Below are positions 9,152 through 18,899 of a stretch of 64,000 nt of DNA, one piece after another (position 1 is the stretch's first letter; each line of letters opens with the position of its first letter). The translations under genes were made by a program, and so were the position numbers. The DNA comes from Pseudoalteromonas sp. MM1. Lineage in GTDB: Bacteria > Pseudomonadota > Gammaproteobacteria > Enterobacterales > Alteromonadaceae. The notes below the pieces were generated by a model that was given only the letters and a program-made list of their open reading frames with translations, was not told where the DNA came from and made no database searches. The stretch covers positions 1,736,001 to 1,800,000 of the forward strand of contig NZ_AP027922.1 of NCBI RefSeq assembly GCF_030296835.1, read 5' to 3'.

Positions 9152-9248
9152 TTTGCTACAAAGTAGCTAATTTAGTTATTGCTGTGCGCTGCTGGTGGAA
9201 TAAAAAACAGTTCAAACTAAGTCACCACCTAACTTGAACTGCTTTTTC
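9152..9248 (+). ncRNA. Putative small RNA, copy 1
   Basis: Predicted transcript of about 97 nt from the promoter at 9117-9145 to an intrinsic terminator. The terminator stem is CAGTTCAA (9208-9215) with TTGAACTG (9234-9241), flanked by A6 on the left and CTTTTT on the right. A second small hairpin is GCTAC/GTAGC near 9156. GGTGG upstream of the terminator can pair with CCACC in its loop. No match to a small RNA I know; not Spot 42, GcvB, Qrr or CsrB-like. Whether it is expressed is inference. Confidence 0.5.
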
Positions 9249-9251
9249 ACA

Positions 9252-9280
9252 CTGACAACATCTTACACACACAATATAAG
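9252..9280 (+). promoter_or_regulatory. Sigma-70-like promoter, repeat unit 2
   Basis: Exact repeat of the unit 1 promoter (CTGACA, 17 bp, TATAAG), starting a few bases after the first terminator. Confidence 0.6.
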
Positions 9281-9286
9281 ATTTGG

Positions 9287-9383
9287 TTTGCTACTCAGTA
9301 GCTAATTTAGTTATTGCTGCGTGCTGCTGGTGGAATAAAAAACAGTTCAAACTAAGTCACCACCTAACTTGAACTGCTTTTTC
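9287..9383 (+). ncRNA. Putative small RNA, copy 2
   Basis: Second copy of the predicted 97-nt RNA, with the hairpin loop TCA in place of AAA between GCTAC and GTAGC. Its terminator stem is CAGTTCAA (9343-9350) with TTGAACTG (9369-9376) and a T run. It is followed by the third promoter at 9387. Confidence 0.5.
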
Positions 9384-9386
9384 ACA

Positions 9387-9415
9387 CTGACAACATCTTA
9401 CACACACAATATAAG
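9387..9415 (+). promoter_or_regulatory. Orphan promoter, third repeat unit
   Basis: Third copy of CTGACA-N17-TATAAG. After 9418 the repeat stops, and the downstream sequence is unrelated AT-rich DNA with a TTGCA/TGCAA hairpin near 9457-9475. If active it would transcribe toward the 3' end of the minus-strand LysR gene. Confidence 0.45.
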
Positions 9416-9418
9416 ATT

Positions 9419-9755
9419 CTTTTCTTACCTTGTTAGAGCTATTACCTCTAAAAAGGTTGCATTTATTTGGTGCAAAACAGTAAATAATGTCTAATAAGTA
9501 AAAACGTTTAGCTGCTTGCTTTCGATAAGTTAACTTTAAAATAATCATATAAGTCATACAAACGATAAAAATAAAACTAATAAGTGAAAAAAATTAAGCT
9601 ATAGACTTTAGTCTAAAGCCTGGATTTATCTTTTTGTTTTTAAATGAAAAAATTTAAAGGTTAGGAAAGGGGCAATAGGGTGGCGATTAAAAAACTATTT
9701 TTAAATAATTAAAAAGTAGTATTGCAGGTTTTGCGAGCTCGACACCCTAAATAAT
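9419..9755. other. Non-coding stretch after the tandem repeat
   Basis: About 340 bp, AT-rich, with no supported gene. It contains a perfect palindrome TAGACTTTAGTCTA at 9602-9615. The minus-strand ORF across 9357-9557 is low-complexity and overlaps the repeat, so it is not called. Confidence 0.5.
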
Positions 9756-10637
9756 TTAACTTTGAATTTTTCTAAAAGTAGATACCACCCACTTAGCAAA
9801 TAGGTCTAATGCAGGATTTGGCGTATTAGCCTCGTGTTGTACTAAGTAGTATTTATCTTTAGTTGTAAGAGGCTGTTGAAATAGCTTATAAAGCCATTTT
9901 TCATCAAACCAACTTTGGCTAATAGGCAGCGGTATAAGTGAAATGCCAATGCCCTGTTGCGCTGCACGAGCGACCCCAAACATACTATCAATTTGTATGA
10001 TTTGCGTAGGCGAAAAGTCATCTATACCTGCTTTTTCAGCCCATTGGTGCCATGCCCACGGCCTTGCTTTGTGAAGGATTAAAGGAACTTGATTTAATGC
10101 TTGGCAATGATCGTCTTTCCACTGTTTTAATAATTTTTCGTTACAAGCAGGAATATACTCTAAATTAAATAATTCAGTAGTAAGGCCCTCAGTGGGTTTA
10201 CTCGATGATAAAACAATCGATAAGTCACTATGGCGCGTAAGCTCTTTACGTGTTTTAAGCGTATCCATTTGCAGGTTTATATTAGGGTGCTCAGATGTCC
10301 ACTCACTTAATTTAGGCATGAGTAGCTCACTGGCAAAAAATTCAGGCAGCGTAATAGTTATATTGGTATTTTGTTGCAACTGACTAAATTCATTGATGGT
10401 GTTTTCAAGGGTATAAATAATAGGCGAAATGGCATCAAAAAAGTTTTTACCCGCAGCGGTTAAACTAATTGAGCGAGTTTGGCGCTGAAATAACTCAATG
10501 CCTAGTTGTTCTTCAAGTTGTTTTATTTGATGGCTAACCGCAGAGGGCGTTAAGTACAGCTCTTTAGCTGCATGTTTAAAACTTAAGCTTTTTGCTGCAA
10601 AGCAAAAAGAGCGGAGGCCTCGAATAGGAGTTTGCAT
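9756..10637 (-). CDS. LysR-family transcriptional regulator
   Basis: DNA-binding regulator of 293 residues. A winged HTH occupies residues 1-62 (SFKHAAKELYLTPSAVSHQIKQLE), closest in style to the GcvA/DsdC branch, followed by a LysR substrate-binding domain from about residue 90. It is followed by the putative small-RNA array and preceded, across 313 bp, by the scoB terminator. No divergently transcribed target is adjacent, so its regulon cannot be read from context. Confidence 0.92.
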   Translation of the reverse strand: MQTPIRGLRSFCFAAKSLSFKHAAKELYLTPSAVSHQIKQLEEQLGIELFQRQTRSISLTAAGKNFFDAISPIIYTLENTINEFSQLQQNTNITITLPEFFASELLMPKLSEWTSEHPNINLQMDTLKTRKELTRHSDLSIVLSSSKPTEGLTTELFNLEYIPACNEKLLKQWKDDHCQALNQVPLILHKARPWAWHQWAEKAGIDDFSPTQIIQIDSMFGVARAAQQGIGISLIPLPISQSWFDEKWLYKLFQQPLTTKDKYYLVQHEANTPNPALDLFAKWVVSTFRKIQS

Positions 10638-10950
10638 GTTTTCCAGAATTGTTTAATTAATTTAAGACGCCTTTAACAGGCAATAATCGAACCAATAATT
10701 TAATATAATAATATCAATAGTTTAATTTTAAATATAGCACTAGTTCACAAAAAGGGTGCATAGCTTCTACAAATTAGTGCAAATAATCTAAGCGCTTACA
10801 TTATAGTTATTTGTATTATAGATAATATTTACTACATATGTGTGAAAAGCTTAAGAATATTTTTAAAGGCAAAAAAAATCCCTCTTGCGAGGGATTTTGG
10901 GTAACTCAGCGCCATTGGCACTGGGAATGAGGTCGGTACATGGTAAAGCG
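10638..10950. other. Intergenic region between LysR gene and scoB
   Basis: About 313 bp holding the LysR promoter region (AT-rich, no clear operator that I can name) and the scoB terminator at 10875-10898. No gene seen. Confidence 0.5.
10875..10898 (-). terminator. Intrinsic terminator of the liu/sco operon
   Basis: Perfect stem AAAATCCCTC / GAGGGATTTT with a TTGC loop. On the minus strand the hairpin is followed by a run of eight T, so it ends transcripts coming from scoB. Confidence 0.85.
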
Positions 10951-11607
10951 TTAAAAAACCATTTCTGGTACTTCACCGTCAACAAGTAGTTTACCTGCTG
11001 TTTTACTAATTATTTCATCAACTGATACGCCAGGAGCACGCTCTAATAAATGAAATGCGCCGTCTTTAACTTCTAATACGGCTAAATCTGTTACTATTTT
11101 TTTAACGCAATTAACGCCTGTAAGGGGTAAAGAGCAATTTTCTAGCAATTTAGAATCACCATGCTTACTTGCATGGGTCATAGTAACAACAATATTTTTC
11201 GCGCCAGCGACTAAGTCCATCGCGCCACCCATGCCTTTAATCAGCTTTTTCGGGATCATCCACGACGCAATGTTGCCGTTCTGGTCAACTTCAAATGCAC
11301 CCAGAACGGTTAAGTCTACATGACCACCCCGTATCATGGCAAAACTATCTGCACTATTAAATATGGCTGCGCCTGTTGCAGCTGTCACGGTTTCTTTACC
11401 CGCGTTGATCATATCGGCGTCTAATTCTGCTTTTGTTGGGTAGGGACCCATACCTAACAAGCCATTTTCGGACTGTAACATAACTTCAATACCTTCAGGT
11501 ACATAGTTTGCGACGAGTGTCGGAATTCCTATGCCTAAATTAACGTAGTAGCCGTCCTTAAGTTCTTGTGCAACGCGCATTGCAACTTGTTCACGTGATA
11601 ATGCCAT
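10951..11607 (-). CDS. scoB: 3-oxoacid CoA-transferase subunit B
   Basis: Beta subunit of a family I CoA transferase that activates or uses acetoacetate with succinyl-CoA or a similar donor. The catalytic Glu motif SENG is at about residues 46-49 (LQSENGLLGMGP). Length 218 is normal. It starts behind GGAG, 14 bases after scoA. Last gene of the liu operon, where it removes acetoacetate released by LiuE. The exact CoA donor is inference. Confidence 0.92.
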   Translation of the reverse strand: MALSREQVAMRVAQELKDGYYVNLGIGIPTLVANYVPEGIEVMLQSENGLLGMGPYPTKAELDADMINAGKETVTAATGAAIFNSADSFAMIRGGHVDLTVLGAFEVDQNGNIASWMIPKKLIKGMGGAMDLVAGAKNIVVTMTHASKHGDSKLLENCSLPLTGVNCVKKIVTDLAVLEVKDGAFHLLERAPGVSVDEIISKTAGKLLVDGEVPEMVF

Positions 11608-11621
11608 AATTATGCTCCTGC

Positions 11622-12320
11622 TTAATCTCGTGTTGTTACACGTTCAATGCGTTTTTCAAAGTTGCCTTTAATAACGCGATTTACAAAAATACCTGGGGTA
11701 TGAATTTGGCTAGGCTCAAGTTCACCGGGCTCTACAATTTCCTCTACTTCGGCAACGGTAATTTTACCTGCGGTTGCCGCCATAGGGTTAAAGTTCATAG
11801 CGGTGTGCCTAAATACTAAATTACCGTATCGGTCGGCTTTCCATGCTTTTACAATGGCAAATTCACCCGTTATAGACTCTTCTAAAATATAAGGGCGACC
11901 GTTAAACTCTTTTACTTCTTTACCTTCAGCTACAGGGGTACCGTAACCTGTAGCGGTATAAAAAGCTGGGATACCTGCACCACCTGCACGCATTTTTTCA
12001 GCAAGCGTGCCTTGTGGGGTAAGCTCTACATCTATTTCGCCGCTAAGAAGTTGTTGCTCGAATAGGGCGTTTTCGCCAACGTATGAGGCAATCACTTTTT
12101 TTATTTGTTTGTCTTTAAGTAAAATACCCAATCCAAAGTCATCTACACCGCAGTTATTAGAAACCACTGTTAGCTCTTTGGTTTTCATTTGTTTAATTTG
12201 TTTAATTAAGCCTTCAGGAATGCCGCATAAGCCAAAACCACCAGCAATTACGGTATCGCCATCTTTTAAACCTGCCATTGCAGCTTCGTAACTAGAAACT
12301 ACTTTATCAAAACCGGCCAT
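11622..12320 (-). CDS. scoA: 3-oxoacid CoA-transferase subunit A
   Basis: Alpha subunit of the CoA transferase. N-terminal segment [16 protein letters not shown] and the conserved [17 protein letters not shown] segment identify the family. The start lies behind GAGGAG. Placed between liuE and scoB, it completes leucine breakdown by converting acetoacetate to acetoacetyl-CoA. Confidence 0.92.
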   Translation of the reverse strand: MAGFDKVVSSYEAAMAGLKDGDTVIAGGFGLCGIPEGLIKQIKQMKTKELTVVSNNCGVDDFGLGILLKDKQIKKVIASYVGENALFEQQLLSGEIDVELTPQGTLAEKMRAGGAGIPAFYTATGYGTPVAEGKEVKEFNGRPYILEESITGEFAIVKAWKADRYGNLVFRHTAMNFNPMAATAGKITVAEVEEIVEPGELEPSQIHTPGIFVNRVIKGNFEKRIERVTTRD

Positions 12321-12365
12321 GAGTCTCTCCTCATTGTGTTAACTGCCATTTGGCAAGTCAAACTA

Positions 12366-13268
12366 TTATTTTTGTGTGTTGTGCAGTGCAATTGCCACTT
12401 TACTTACAGGGGCTTTGCCAAGTGCTTGCGTAATTTGCCAACCTGCGTTACTTAACCTTTGTAAATCAATTCCATGCTCTATGCCAAGCCCATTGAGTAA
12501 GTAAACAACATCTTCAGTGGCAACATTTCCTGACGCACCCTTAGCATAAGGGCACCCGCCAAGGCCTGCAACGGCAGCGTCAATGGTGGCTATACCTAAG
12601 CTCAGTGCTGCGTAAATATTTGTGAGCGCTTGACCATAAGTATCATGGAAGTGAATTGCTAATTTCGTCTTATTTATGTGCTGTAATAATAAAGATAACA
12701 CCTCGGTAATTTTATTGGCGGTACCAACTCCTACAGTATCGCCAAGGCTTACCTCATAACAGCCAAGTGCAAGTAGTTTTTGTGTTACTTCAAGCACTTT
12801 TTGTGGCGCTATGTCACCTTCGTATGGGCAACCGGCAATGCAGCTTACATAACCACGCACGCGTATATTATTGGCTTTTGCAAACGCCATTACTTCACTA
12901 AAGCGCTCAATACTTTCATCAATGCTGCAGTTTATGTTTTTTTGGCAAAACGATTCGCTTGCAGCAGTAAAAATAGCAAATTCCTTAACACCTGCATCTA
13001 GGGCAGCTTGAGCACCTTTTAAATTAGGCGTAAGGGCACTTAAATTTACATGGGGTAAATCAAGTGCTTTTATCACGTCGGCTGAGTCGGCCATTTGTGG
13101 CACCCATTTAGGTGATACAAATGCCCCTGCTTCTATATCTTTTAAGCCTGCATCACTGAGTGCATTAATTAAGGCAATTTTATCTTTTGTAGGTACGGCT
13201 TTTTCGTTTTGCAGACCATCGCGGGCACCCATTTCTACAATACGTACTTTTTTAGGAAAAGCAGTCAT
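12366..13268 (-). CDS. liuE: Hydroxymethylglutaryl-CoA lyase
   Basis: Cleaves HMG-CoA to acetyl-CoA and acetoacetate, the last leucine-specific step. A TIM-barrel HMGL-like enzyme with EMGARDGLQNEK near the N terminus, the HFHDTYGQ metal-binding segment and the C-terminal GLGGCPYAKGASGN loop bearing the catalytic Cys. The frame is open to 13349, but the true start is the ATG at 13268, overlapping the liuD stop as ATGA. Length 300 then fits the family. Confidence 0.95.
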   Translation of the reverse strand: MTAFPKKVRIVEMGARDGLQNEKAVPTKDKIALINALSDAGLKDIEAGAFVSPKWVPQMADSADVIKALDLPHVNLSALTPNLKGAQAALDAGVKEFAIFTAASESFCQKNINCSIDESIERFSEVMAFAKANNIRVRGYVSCIAGCPYEGDIAPQKVLEVTQKLLALGCYEVSLGDTVGVGTANKITEVLSLLLQHINKTKLAIHFHDTYGQALTNIYAALSLGIATIDAAVAGLGGCPYAKGASGNVATEDVVYLLNGLGIEHGIDLQRLSNAGWQITQALGKAPVSKVAIALHNTQK

Positions 13269-15259
13269 CACGATGCCTCCTGCGCCGTGGTATCTTCTAC
13301 AATAGCAAGTAGGGCACCATGGGTTACAAGTTCGCCCTCGGCAAAACAATAACTTTGTAAAATACCATCGTGCGGAGCGCTCAGTGTGTATTCCATTTTC
13401 ATGGCTTCAATAATAACAACCGCATCGCCTTTGGTTAAAGTGCTTCCTACTTCAACTAAGTGCTTAACTACTGTGCCATTAAGTGGCGCTGCAAGTGGTA
13501 GGGCGTCACTTTCGTGGCTGCTAATGTAATGTTTAGTATTTAGAGTAAGCTTGATTTGCAGCGCAGCAAACATCACGCTAATACTGTTATCAATGTGGCT
13601 TACATGGGCGGTAAATTTTTCGCCATTAATAAACACGCAGCATTGGTTTTGGTTTAGTTCACCCATAACCTCAAACAGTTCTTCATTATGGTTAATGACA
13701 TAGCCTGTTTTAGTTTTAACGGCGTTTATAGGTAAATCTGTAAATGGAATATTTATTTTTTGCGGTGCATTAAGTGTAAAACCACTGAGTTGCTGCCAAG
13801 GGCTTGCACTTTGAACAGTTTCGTTTTTAGCGCTAAGCGATTCAAGATAAGCAAAGGCTGCAATTACGTGTGCTTTTTCAAGGGCAATGCTATTAACACT
13901 CACCAATGCATCACCTTGCTCAGCAATAAAGTGGGTACTTGGCGCACCTTGAGCAAACGTAGGGTGGCTTGCTAAGTTATGTAAAAAGCCAATGTTAGTG
14001 CTAAAACCCGCTAAGTGAAATTGCTCAAGTGCTTGGCGTAAACGCGATAATGCTTGCTCTCGGTTATCATCATGCACAATCAGCTTTGCAATCATAGGGT
14101 CGTAAAACGGGCTTATTTCATCGCCTTGTGCAATACCGGTATCAATACGTACAAACTCACTGTTAAGTGGTGTGCTCAACGCTTCTATTGTGCCCGAGCA
14201 GGGAATAAAGTCGTTAGCTGGATCTTCTGCATAAATACGTGCTTCAAAGCTGTGGCCTTGGAGTTCTATATCTGATTGCGTAAGTGGCAGTGTTTGCCCA
14301 GCGGCAATATTAATTTGCCAACTCACTAAATCTACACCAGTTACCATTTCTGTCACTGGGTGTTCTACTTGCAGGCGTGTGTTCATTTCCATAAAGAAAA
14401 ACTCATCACCGCACAGCAAAAACTCAACGGTACCTGCACCTCTGTAATTTATAGCCAGGGCGCAGCGTACTGCGGCTTCCCCCATTTCTTTGCGTAGTTC
14501 ATCGCTTAAACCAGGCGCTGGCGCTTCTTCAATAACTTTTTGATGACGGCGCTGCAGGGAACAATCACGATCCCCTAAATAAACACAGTTACCGTGGTTA
14601 TCGGCAAATACCTGTACTTCAACATGGCGAGGCTGGTCAACGTAGCGCTCAAGTAGTACTAAGTCGTTTCCAAAACCGGCTATTGCTTCACGTTGTGCGC
14701 CCTCAAGTGCATTTATAAAATCGTTGGCTTGCTCAACTACGCGCATGCCTTTACCGCCGCCGCCAAAGGCAGCTTTAATTAGCACGGGATAGCCAATTTT
14801 TTCAGCCTCAGATTGTAAAAAAGCAGGGTCTTGGTTATCACCATAATACCCAGGCACTAATGGTACATTGGCAGCGGCCATTATTTCTTTGGCGCGGGTT
14901 TTAGAGCCCATAGCCTCTATGCTGCTTGCTAGTGGGCCAATAAACGCAATATTGTTTGCTTCACAGGCTTTAGCAAATTCGCTGTTTTCAGATAAAAATC
15001 CATAACCAGGATGAATACAGTCAGCGCCTGCATTTTTAGCTACTTGCAAAATTTTGTCGGCGACTAGGTATGAGTCTTTACTTGGTGCTGGGCCAATGTG
15101 GTAGGCCTCATCAGCCATTTTTACGTGTTGTGCATGTTTGTCGGCGTCAGAATAAACAGCCACTGTTGTTAGGCCCATTTGTTTTGCACTTCGCATTACA
15201 CGGCATGCAATTTCACCACGGTTGGCAATGAGTATCTTTTTTAAAGTGTGTGTGTTCAT
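13268..15259 (-). CDS. liuD: Methylcrotonyl-CoA carboxylase alpha subunit (biotin carboxylase/carrier)
   Basis: Biotin-containing subunit that carboxylates 3-methylcrotonyl-CoA together with LiuB. The biotin carboxylase domain covers about residues 7-455 (ILIANRGEIACRV, ATP-grasp GGGGKGMRVV), and a C-terminal carrier domain has the biotinyl-lysine motif EAMKMEY. I place the start at 15259 (MNTHTLKK), behind AGGA that overlaps the liuC stop, rather than at 15280. The stop overlaps the liuE start. Confidence 0.95.
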   Translation of the reverse strand: MNTHTLKKILIANRGEIACRVMRSAKQMGLTTVAVYSDADKHAQHVKMADEAYHIGPAPSKDSYLVADKILQVAKNAGADCIHPGYGFLSENSEFAKACEANNIAFIGPLASSIEAMGSKTRAKEIMAAANVPLVPGYYGDNQDPAFLQSEAEKIGYPVLIKAAFGGGGKGMRVVEQANDFINALEGAQREAIAGFGNDLVLLERYVDQPRHVEVQVFADNHGNCVYLGDRDCSLQRRHQKVIEEAPAPGLSDELRKEMGEAAVRCALAINYRGAGTVEFLLCGDEFFFMEMNTRLQVEHPVTEMVTGVDLVSWQINIAAGQTLPLTQSDIELQGHSFEARIYAEDPANDFIPCSGTIEALSTPLNSEFVRIDTGIAQGDEISPFYDPMIAKLIVHDDNREQALSRLRQALEQFHLAGFSTNIGFLHNLASHPTFAQGAPSTHFIAEQGDALVSVNSIALEKAHVIAAFAYLESLSAKNETVQSASPWQQLSGFTLNAPQKINIPFTDLPINAVKTKTGYVINHNEELFEVMGELNQNQCCVFINGEKFTAHVSHIDNSISVMFAALQIKLTLNTKHYISSHESDALPLAAPLNGTVVKHLVEVGSTLTKGDAVVIIEAMKMEYTLSAPHDGILQSYCFAEGELVTHGALLAIVEDTTAQEAS

Positions 15260-15267
15260 AGTTAATC

Positions 15268-16038
15268 CTACAGTTGCCAAGCGGGTGGGCGTTTATCAAA
15301 AAAGGCACTTAGCCCTTCTTGGCCTTCATTTGATACACGAATTTTTGCAATACGTTCGGCCGTGAGCTCAATAAGTTCATCGTTAATTGGCTTATTTGCT
15401 ACATCGTTTATTAATGATTTAGCGGCTTTTACAGCGACAGGGCCGTTATCGATTAATGTTTGCAGCATGTTATCAAGCGCACAATCTAAATTACCGGTGA
15501 CCTGATGAACCAAACCAATTTGTTTTGCTGTGTGGGCATCAAACACCTCGGCGGTTAAAAAGTAGCGACGCGCAGCGCGCTCACCAATGGCTTTAATTAC
15601 ATAGGGGCTAATTACCGCAGGGATAAGTCCTAATTTCACTTCACTTAAGCAAAACTGGGCGTCATCTTTACTTAGGGCAATATCGCAACAAGCAATTAAG
15701 CCCAGAGCGCCGCCAAACGCAGCGCCTTGTACAGCACATATAGTTGGGTGAGGAGAGGTCGCTAACACCTGCATTAATTTAGCGAGTTGCATGGAGTCGG
15801 CAAGGTTATCGGCGTAATTGTTATCAGCCATTGATTTCATCCAGGCTAAATCGGCACCGGCAGAAAAATGCTTTCCTTCGGTTTTTAAAACCAAAGCGCG
15901 AATGTCGAGCGTATTTGCATGCTCTATGCACTGAATAAGCTCGTGGATTACTTCACTATTAAATGCGTTACGTTTTTCAACTCGGCTTAAAACAAGTACA
16001 GCCACATTAGATTTTGTTATTTGTAGTGTTACTGACAT
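15268..16038 (-). CDS. liuC: Methylglutaconyl-CoA hydratase
   Basis: Enoyl-CoA hydratase/isomerase-family enzyme hydrating 3-methylglutaconyl-CoA to HMG-CoA. Crotonase segments are EKRNAFNSEV, the oxyanion-hole HFSAGADLAWMKSM and AVQGAAFGGALGL. The frame extends to 16107, but that would overlap liuB; the ATG at 16038 has GGAG upstream and gives 256 residues. The specific assignment rests on position between liuB and liuD. Confidence 0.93.
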   Translation of the reverse strand: MSVTLQITKSNVAVLVLSRVEKRNAFNSEVIHELIQCIEHANTLDIRALVLKTEGKHFSAGADLAWMKSMADNNYADNLADSMQLAKLMQVLATSPHPTICAVQGAAFGGALGLIACCDIALSKDDAQFCLSEVKLGLIPAVISPYVIKAIGERAARRYFLTAEVFDAHTAKQIGLVHQVTGNLDCALDNMLQTLIDNGPVAVKAAKSLINDVANKPINDELIELTAERIAKIRVSNEGQEGLSAFFDKRPPAWQL

Positions 16039-16051
16039 TTTTGCACTCCGG

Positions 16052-17659
16052 TTACATTCTAAATACGCCAAATTTAGAGTCTTGCTGTGGTGCATTTTTA
16101 GCTGCACTCAAGGCAAGGCCTAATACGTTACGGGTATCGGCAGGGTCAATAATGCCGTCATCCCACAAGCGCGCGCTTGCGTAATACGGATGGCCTTGCT
16201 CTTCGTATTGATCAATAATTGGCTTTTTAAAATCGTTAACTTCTTGCTCGCTCATGCTATGGCCTTTACGGGCTAAGCCATCTTGCTTAACTTGTGCCAT
16301 TACACCGGCGGCTTGCTCTCCACCCATTACAGAAATACGGGCATTCGGCCACATCCACATCATGGTTGGTTCAAATGCGCGGCCACACATACCATAGTTA
16401 CCCGCGCCGTAAGAGCCCCCAATTAGCACCGTAAATTTAGGCACATCGGCACACGACACTGCCATCACCATTTTTGCGCCGTGCTTTGCTATGCCTTCAG
16501 CTTCGTATTTTTTACCCACCATAAAGCCGGTAATATTTTGTAAAAACACTAAAGGAATATTGCGCTGTGCACATAGTTGAATAAAGTGTGCGCCTTTTTG
16601 CGCCGACTCACTAAATAAAATGCCGTTATTTGCCACTATGCCAACAGGGTTACCGTAAATACTGGCAAAACCGGTTACCAACGTTTCACCAAAGTAACGT
16701 TTAAATTCATCAAACGATGAGTCATCAACTGTGCGGGTAATAACTTCACGCACATCAAATGGTTTTTTAAGGTCGGTGCCTACAATGCCATAAAGCTCGT
16801 TTATATCGTAACGTGGCGGTTTAACATCTTCTAAAAGAGGGGTTGTAGGTCGCGTATAATTTATACGCTCAATACATTGGCGCGCAATAGACAGCGCATG
16901 CTCGTCATTTTCAGCAAAGTGATCGGCAACCCCTGATGTTTTACAATGCACATCGGCGCCGCCTAATTCTTCGGCGCTTACTATTTCACCTGTGGCTGCT
17001 TTTACAAGCGGCGGGCCGGCTAAAAATATAGTGCCTTGCTCTTTTACTATTATGCTTTCATCGGCCATAGCGGGTACGTAGGCGCCACCAGCGGTACATA
17101 ACCCCATTACCACAGCAATTTGAGGAATACCTTTACCCGACATACGGGCTTGGTTATAAAAAATACGCCCAAAATGCAATTTATCAGGGAATACATCGTC
17201 TTGCTCGGGCAGGTTAGCACCGCCCGAATCAACTAAATAAATACACGGTAAGTGGCAGCGCTCGGCTATGTCTTGTGCGCGTAAATGCTTTTTAACGGTA
17301 AGTGGAAAGTACGTACCGCCTTTTACTGTGGCATCGTTTGCGATGATCATGCACTCAACGCCTTTAACACGGCCAATACCGGCAACTACACCCGCACAAG
17401 CAATTTCTTGTTCGTACACACCAAAGGCAGCAAATTGTGAAATTTCTAAAAATGGCGAGCCTTCATCTAGTAAAGTACTAATACGGTCGCGTACAAATAA
17501 TTTACCACGACCTTCGTGACGCTGTTTTAACGCAGTGCCGCCACCTAAGCTGATGGTGGCCACTTTGCTTTGTAAATCATCAACTAAAGCGGCCATGTTT
17601 TTGTGATTTTGAACAAAAGTAGGATCGTGAGGATTAACGCTCGATTTTAATATCGTCAT
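16052..17659 (-). CDS. liuB: Methylcrotonyl-CoA carboxylase beta subunit (carboxyltransferase)
   Basis: Transfers the carboxyl group from carboxybiotin on LiuD to 3-methylcrotonyl-CoA. Crotonase-like carboxyltransferase of 535 residues, with the [17 protein letters not shown] segment and [16 protein letters not shown] near the C terminus, typical of MCC-beta rather than propionyl-CoA carboxylase. SD AAGGA upstream. Ten bases after the liuA stop, so co-transcribed. Confidence 0.95.
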   Translation of the reverse strand: MTILKSSVNPHDPTFVQNHKNMAALVDDLQSKVATISLGGGTALKQRHEGRGKLFVRDRISTLLDEGSPFLEISQFAAFGVYEQEIACAGVVAGIGRVKGVECMIIANDATVKGGTYFPLTVKKHLRAQDIAERCHLPCIYLVDSGGANLPEQDDVFPDKLHFGRIFYNQARMSGKGIPQIAVVMGLCTAGGAYVPAMADESIIVKEQGTIFLAGPPLVKAATGEIVSAEELGGADVHCKTSGVADHFAENDEHALSIARQCIERINYTRPTTPLLEDVKPPRYDINELYGIVGTDLKKPFDVREVITRTVDDSSFDEFKRYFGETLVTGFASIYGNPVGIVANNGILFSESAQKGAHFIQLCAQRNIPLVFLQNITGFMVGKKYEAEGIAKHGAKMVMAVSCADVPKFTVLIGGSYGAGNYGMCGRAFEPTMMWMWPNARISVMGGEQAAGVMAQVKQDGLARKGHSMSEQEVNDFKKPIIDQYEEQGHPYYASARLWDDGIIDPADTRNVLGLALSAAKNAPQQDSKFGVFRM

Positions 17660-17669
17660 AATTTAATCC

Positions 17670-18845
17670 TTAACGGCTTTCGGTAAATAGTTCGCGGCCG
17701 ATAAGCATGCGGCGAATTTCGGATGTGCCAGCACCAATTTCGTATAATTTGGCATCACGTAGTAAGCGCCCTGTGGCGTATTCATTTATGTAGCCGTTCC
17801 CACCTAAAATTTGAATGGCATCTAGCGCCATTTTAGTGGCAAGCTCAGCGGCATATAAAATGGCGCCAGCAGCATCTTTACGGGTGGTTTCGCCGCGGTC
17901 GCAGGCTTTAGCTACGGTATAAACGTATGAGCGAGCAGCGTTCATTTGCGTATACATGTCGGCCACTTTGCCTTGAATTAACTGAAATTGACCAATAGGG
18001 GTATCAAACTGTTTACGCTCATGAATATATGGCACCACTATATCCATACAGGCTTGCATAATGCCAAGCGGGCCTGCAGCAAGTACCACACGCTCGTAAT
18101 CAAGGCCGCTCATTAGAACCTTCACGCCTTCGTTTAGCTTACCTAAAATGTTCTCTTCGGGTACTTCGCAGTTTTCAAACACCAGTTCACACGTGTTTGA
18201 TCCACGCATACCAAGTTTGTCTAGCTTTTGCGCAGTAGAGAATCCTGGGAAGTCTTTTTCCACAATAAATGCGGTAATGCCTTTAGCGCCGGCTTCTAAA
18301 TCTGTTTTTGCATAAATAACAAATGTGTTTGCATCGGGGCCGTTGGTGATCCACATTTTATTGCCATTTAAAATGTATTTATCGCCTTTTTTTTCGGCTT
18401 TTAGTTTCATCGATACCACGTCAGAGCCTGCGTTTGGCTCACTCATAGCAAGGGCACCAATATGTTCGCCGCTAATAAGTTTTGGTAGGTATTTTTCTTT
18501 TTGTGCTTGATTACCGTTACGGTTAATTTGATTTACACACAAGTTTGAATGCGCACCATAGCTTAAACCAATTGATGCACTCGCACGGCTAATTTCTTCC
18601 ATTGCAATTACATGTTCTAAGTAACCTAAGCCTGCACCGCCAAAGTCTTCAGAAACGGTCATGCCTAATACACCCATTTCGCCCATTTGCGGCCAAAGCT
18701 GATTAGGAAACGCATTATCAATATCAGTTTGCTCAGCCAGTGGCGCAATTTCTTGGCTTGCAAAGCTATTTACATGGTCGCGGATCATATCGGCGGTTTC
18801 GCCTAGGCCAAAGTTCATCTCTTTATAAAGTGAAATAGTGCTCAT
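17670..18845 (-). CDS. liuA: Isovaleryl-CoA dehydrogenase
   Basis: FAD enzyme oxidising isovaleryl-CoA to 3-methylcrotonyl-CoA, first committed step after keto-acid decarboxylation. Acyl-CoA dehydrogenase signatures [18 protein letters not shown] and the C-terminal [20 protein letters not shown] are present; the [12 protein letters not shown] segment is typical of isovaleryl-CoA dehydrogenases. 391 residues. AGGA precedes the ATG. First structural gene after liuR. Confidence 0.95.
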   Translation of the reverse strand: MSTISLYKEMNFGLGETADMIRDHVNSFASQEIAPLAEQTDIDNAFPNQLWPQMGEMGVLGMTVSEDFGGAGLGYLEHVIAMEEISRASASIGLSYGAHSNLCVNQINRNGNQAQKEKYLPKLISGEHIGALAMSEPNAGSDVVSMKLKAEKKGDKYILNGNKMWITNGPDANTFVIYAKTDLEAGAKGITAFIVEKDFPGFSTAQKLDKLGMRGSNTCELVFENCEVPEENILGKLNEGVKVLMSGLDYERVVLAAGPLGIMQACMDIVVPYIHERKQFDTPIGQFQLIQGKVADMYTQMNAARSYVYTVAKACDRGETTRKDAAGAILYAAELATKMALDAIQILGGNGYINEYATGRLLRDAKLYEIGAGTSEIRRMLIGRELFTESR

Positions 18846-18899
18846 GATTCATTCCTGTGTGAGTGTGTGTTGTCAGTGTGTTTTTATTATTAAAATAGG

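Larger units (their letters stand above)
9087..9418 (+). repeat. 135-bp tandem repeat, two full units plus a partial third
   Basis: Units begin at 9087, 9221 and 9356 (each with GTCACCACCT). The third copy ends at 9418 just after its promoter-like part. The second and third copies are nearly identical over their shared length; the first differs mostly at its left end. Differences in the hairpin GCTAC-AAA-GTAGC versus GCTAC-TCA-GTAGC fall in the loop and leave the stem intact, which suggests a structured RNA. No coding frame runs through the units. The short ORF on the other strand overlapping the third unit has no support. Confidence 0.8.

Noticed and set aside
9087..9418. CRISPR-like array
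   Set aside because: The repeat is 135 bp in direct tandem with no spacers and carries promoter and terminator signals; no cas genes nearby.
9357..9557. Minus-strand ORF of 66 residues
   Set aside because: It overlaps the third repeat copy, has no homology signal and no ribosome-binding site.
13269..13349. Longer start for HMG-CoA lyase
   Set aside because: It overlaps liuD and gives a Cys-rich non-homologous leader; ATGA coupling at 13268 is clear.
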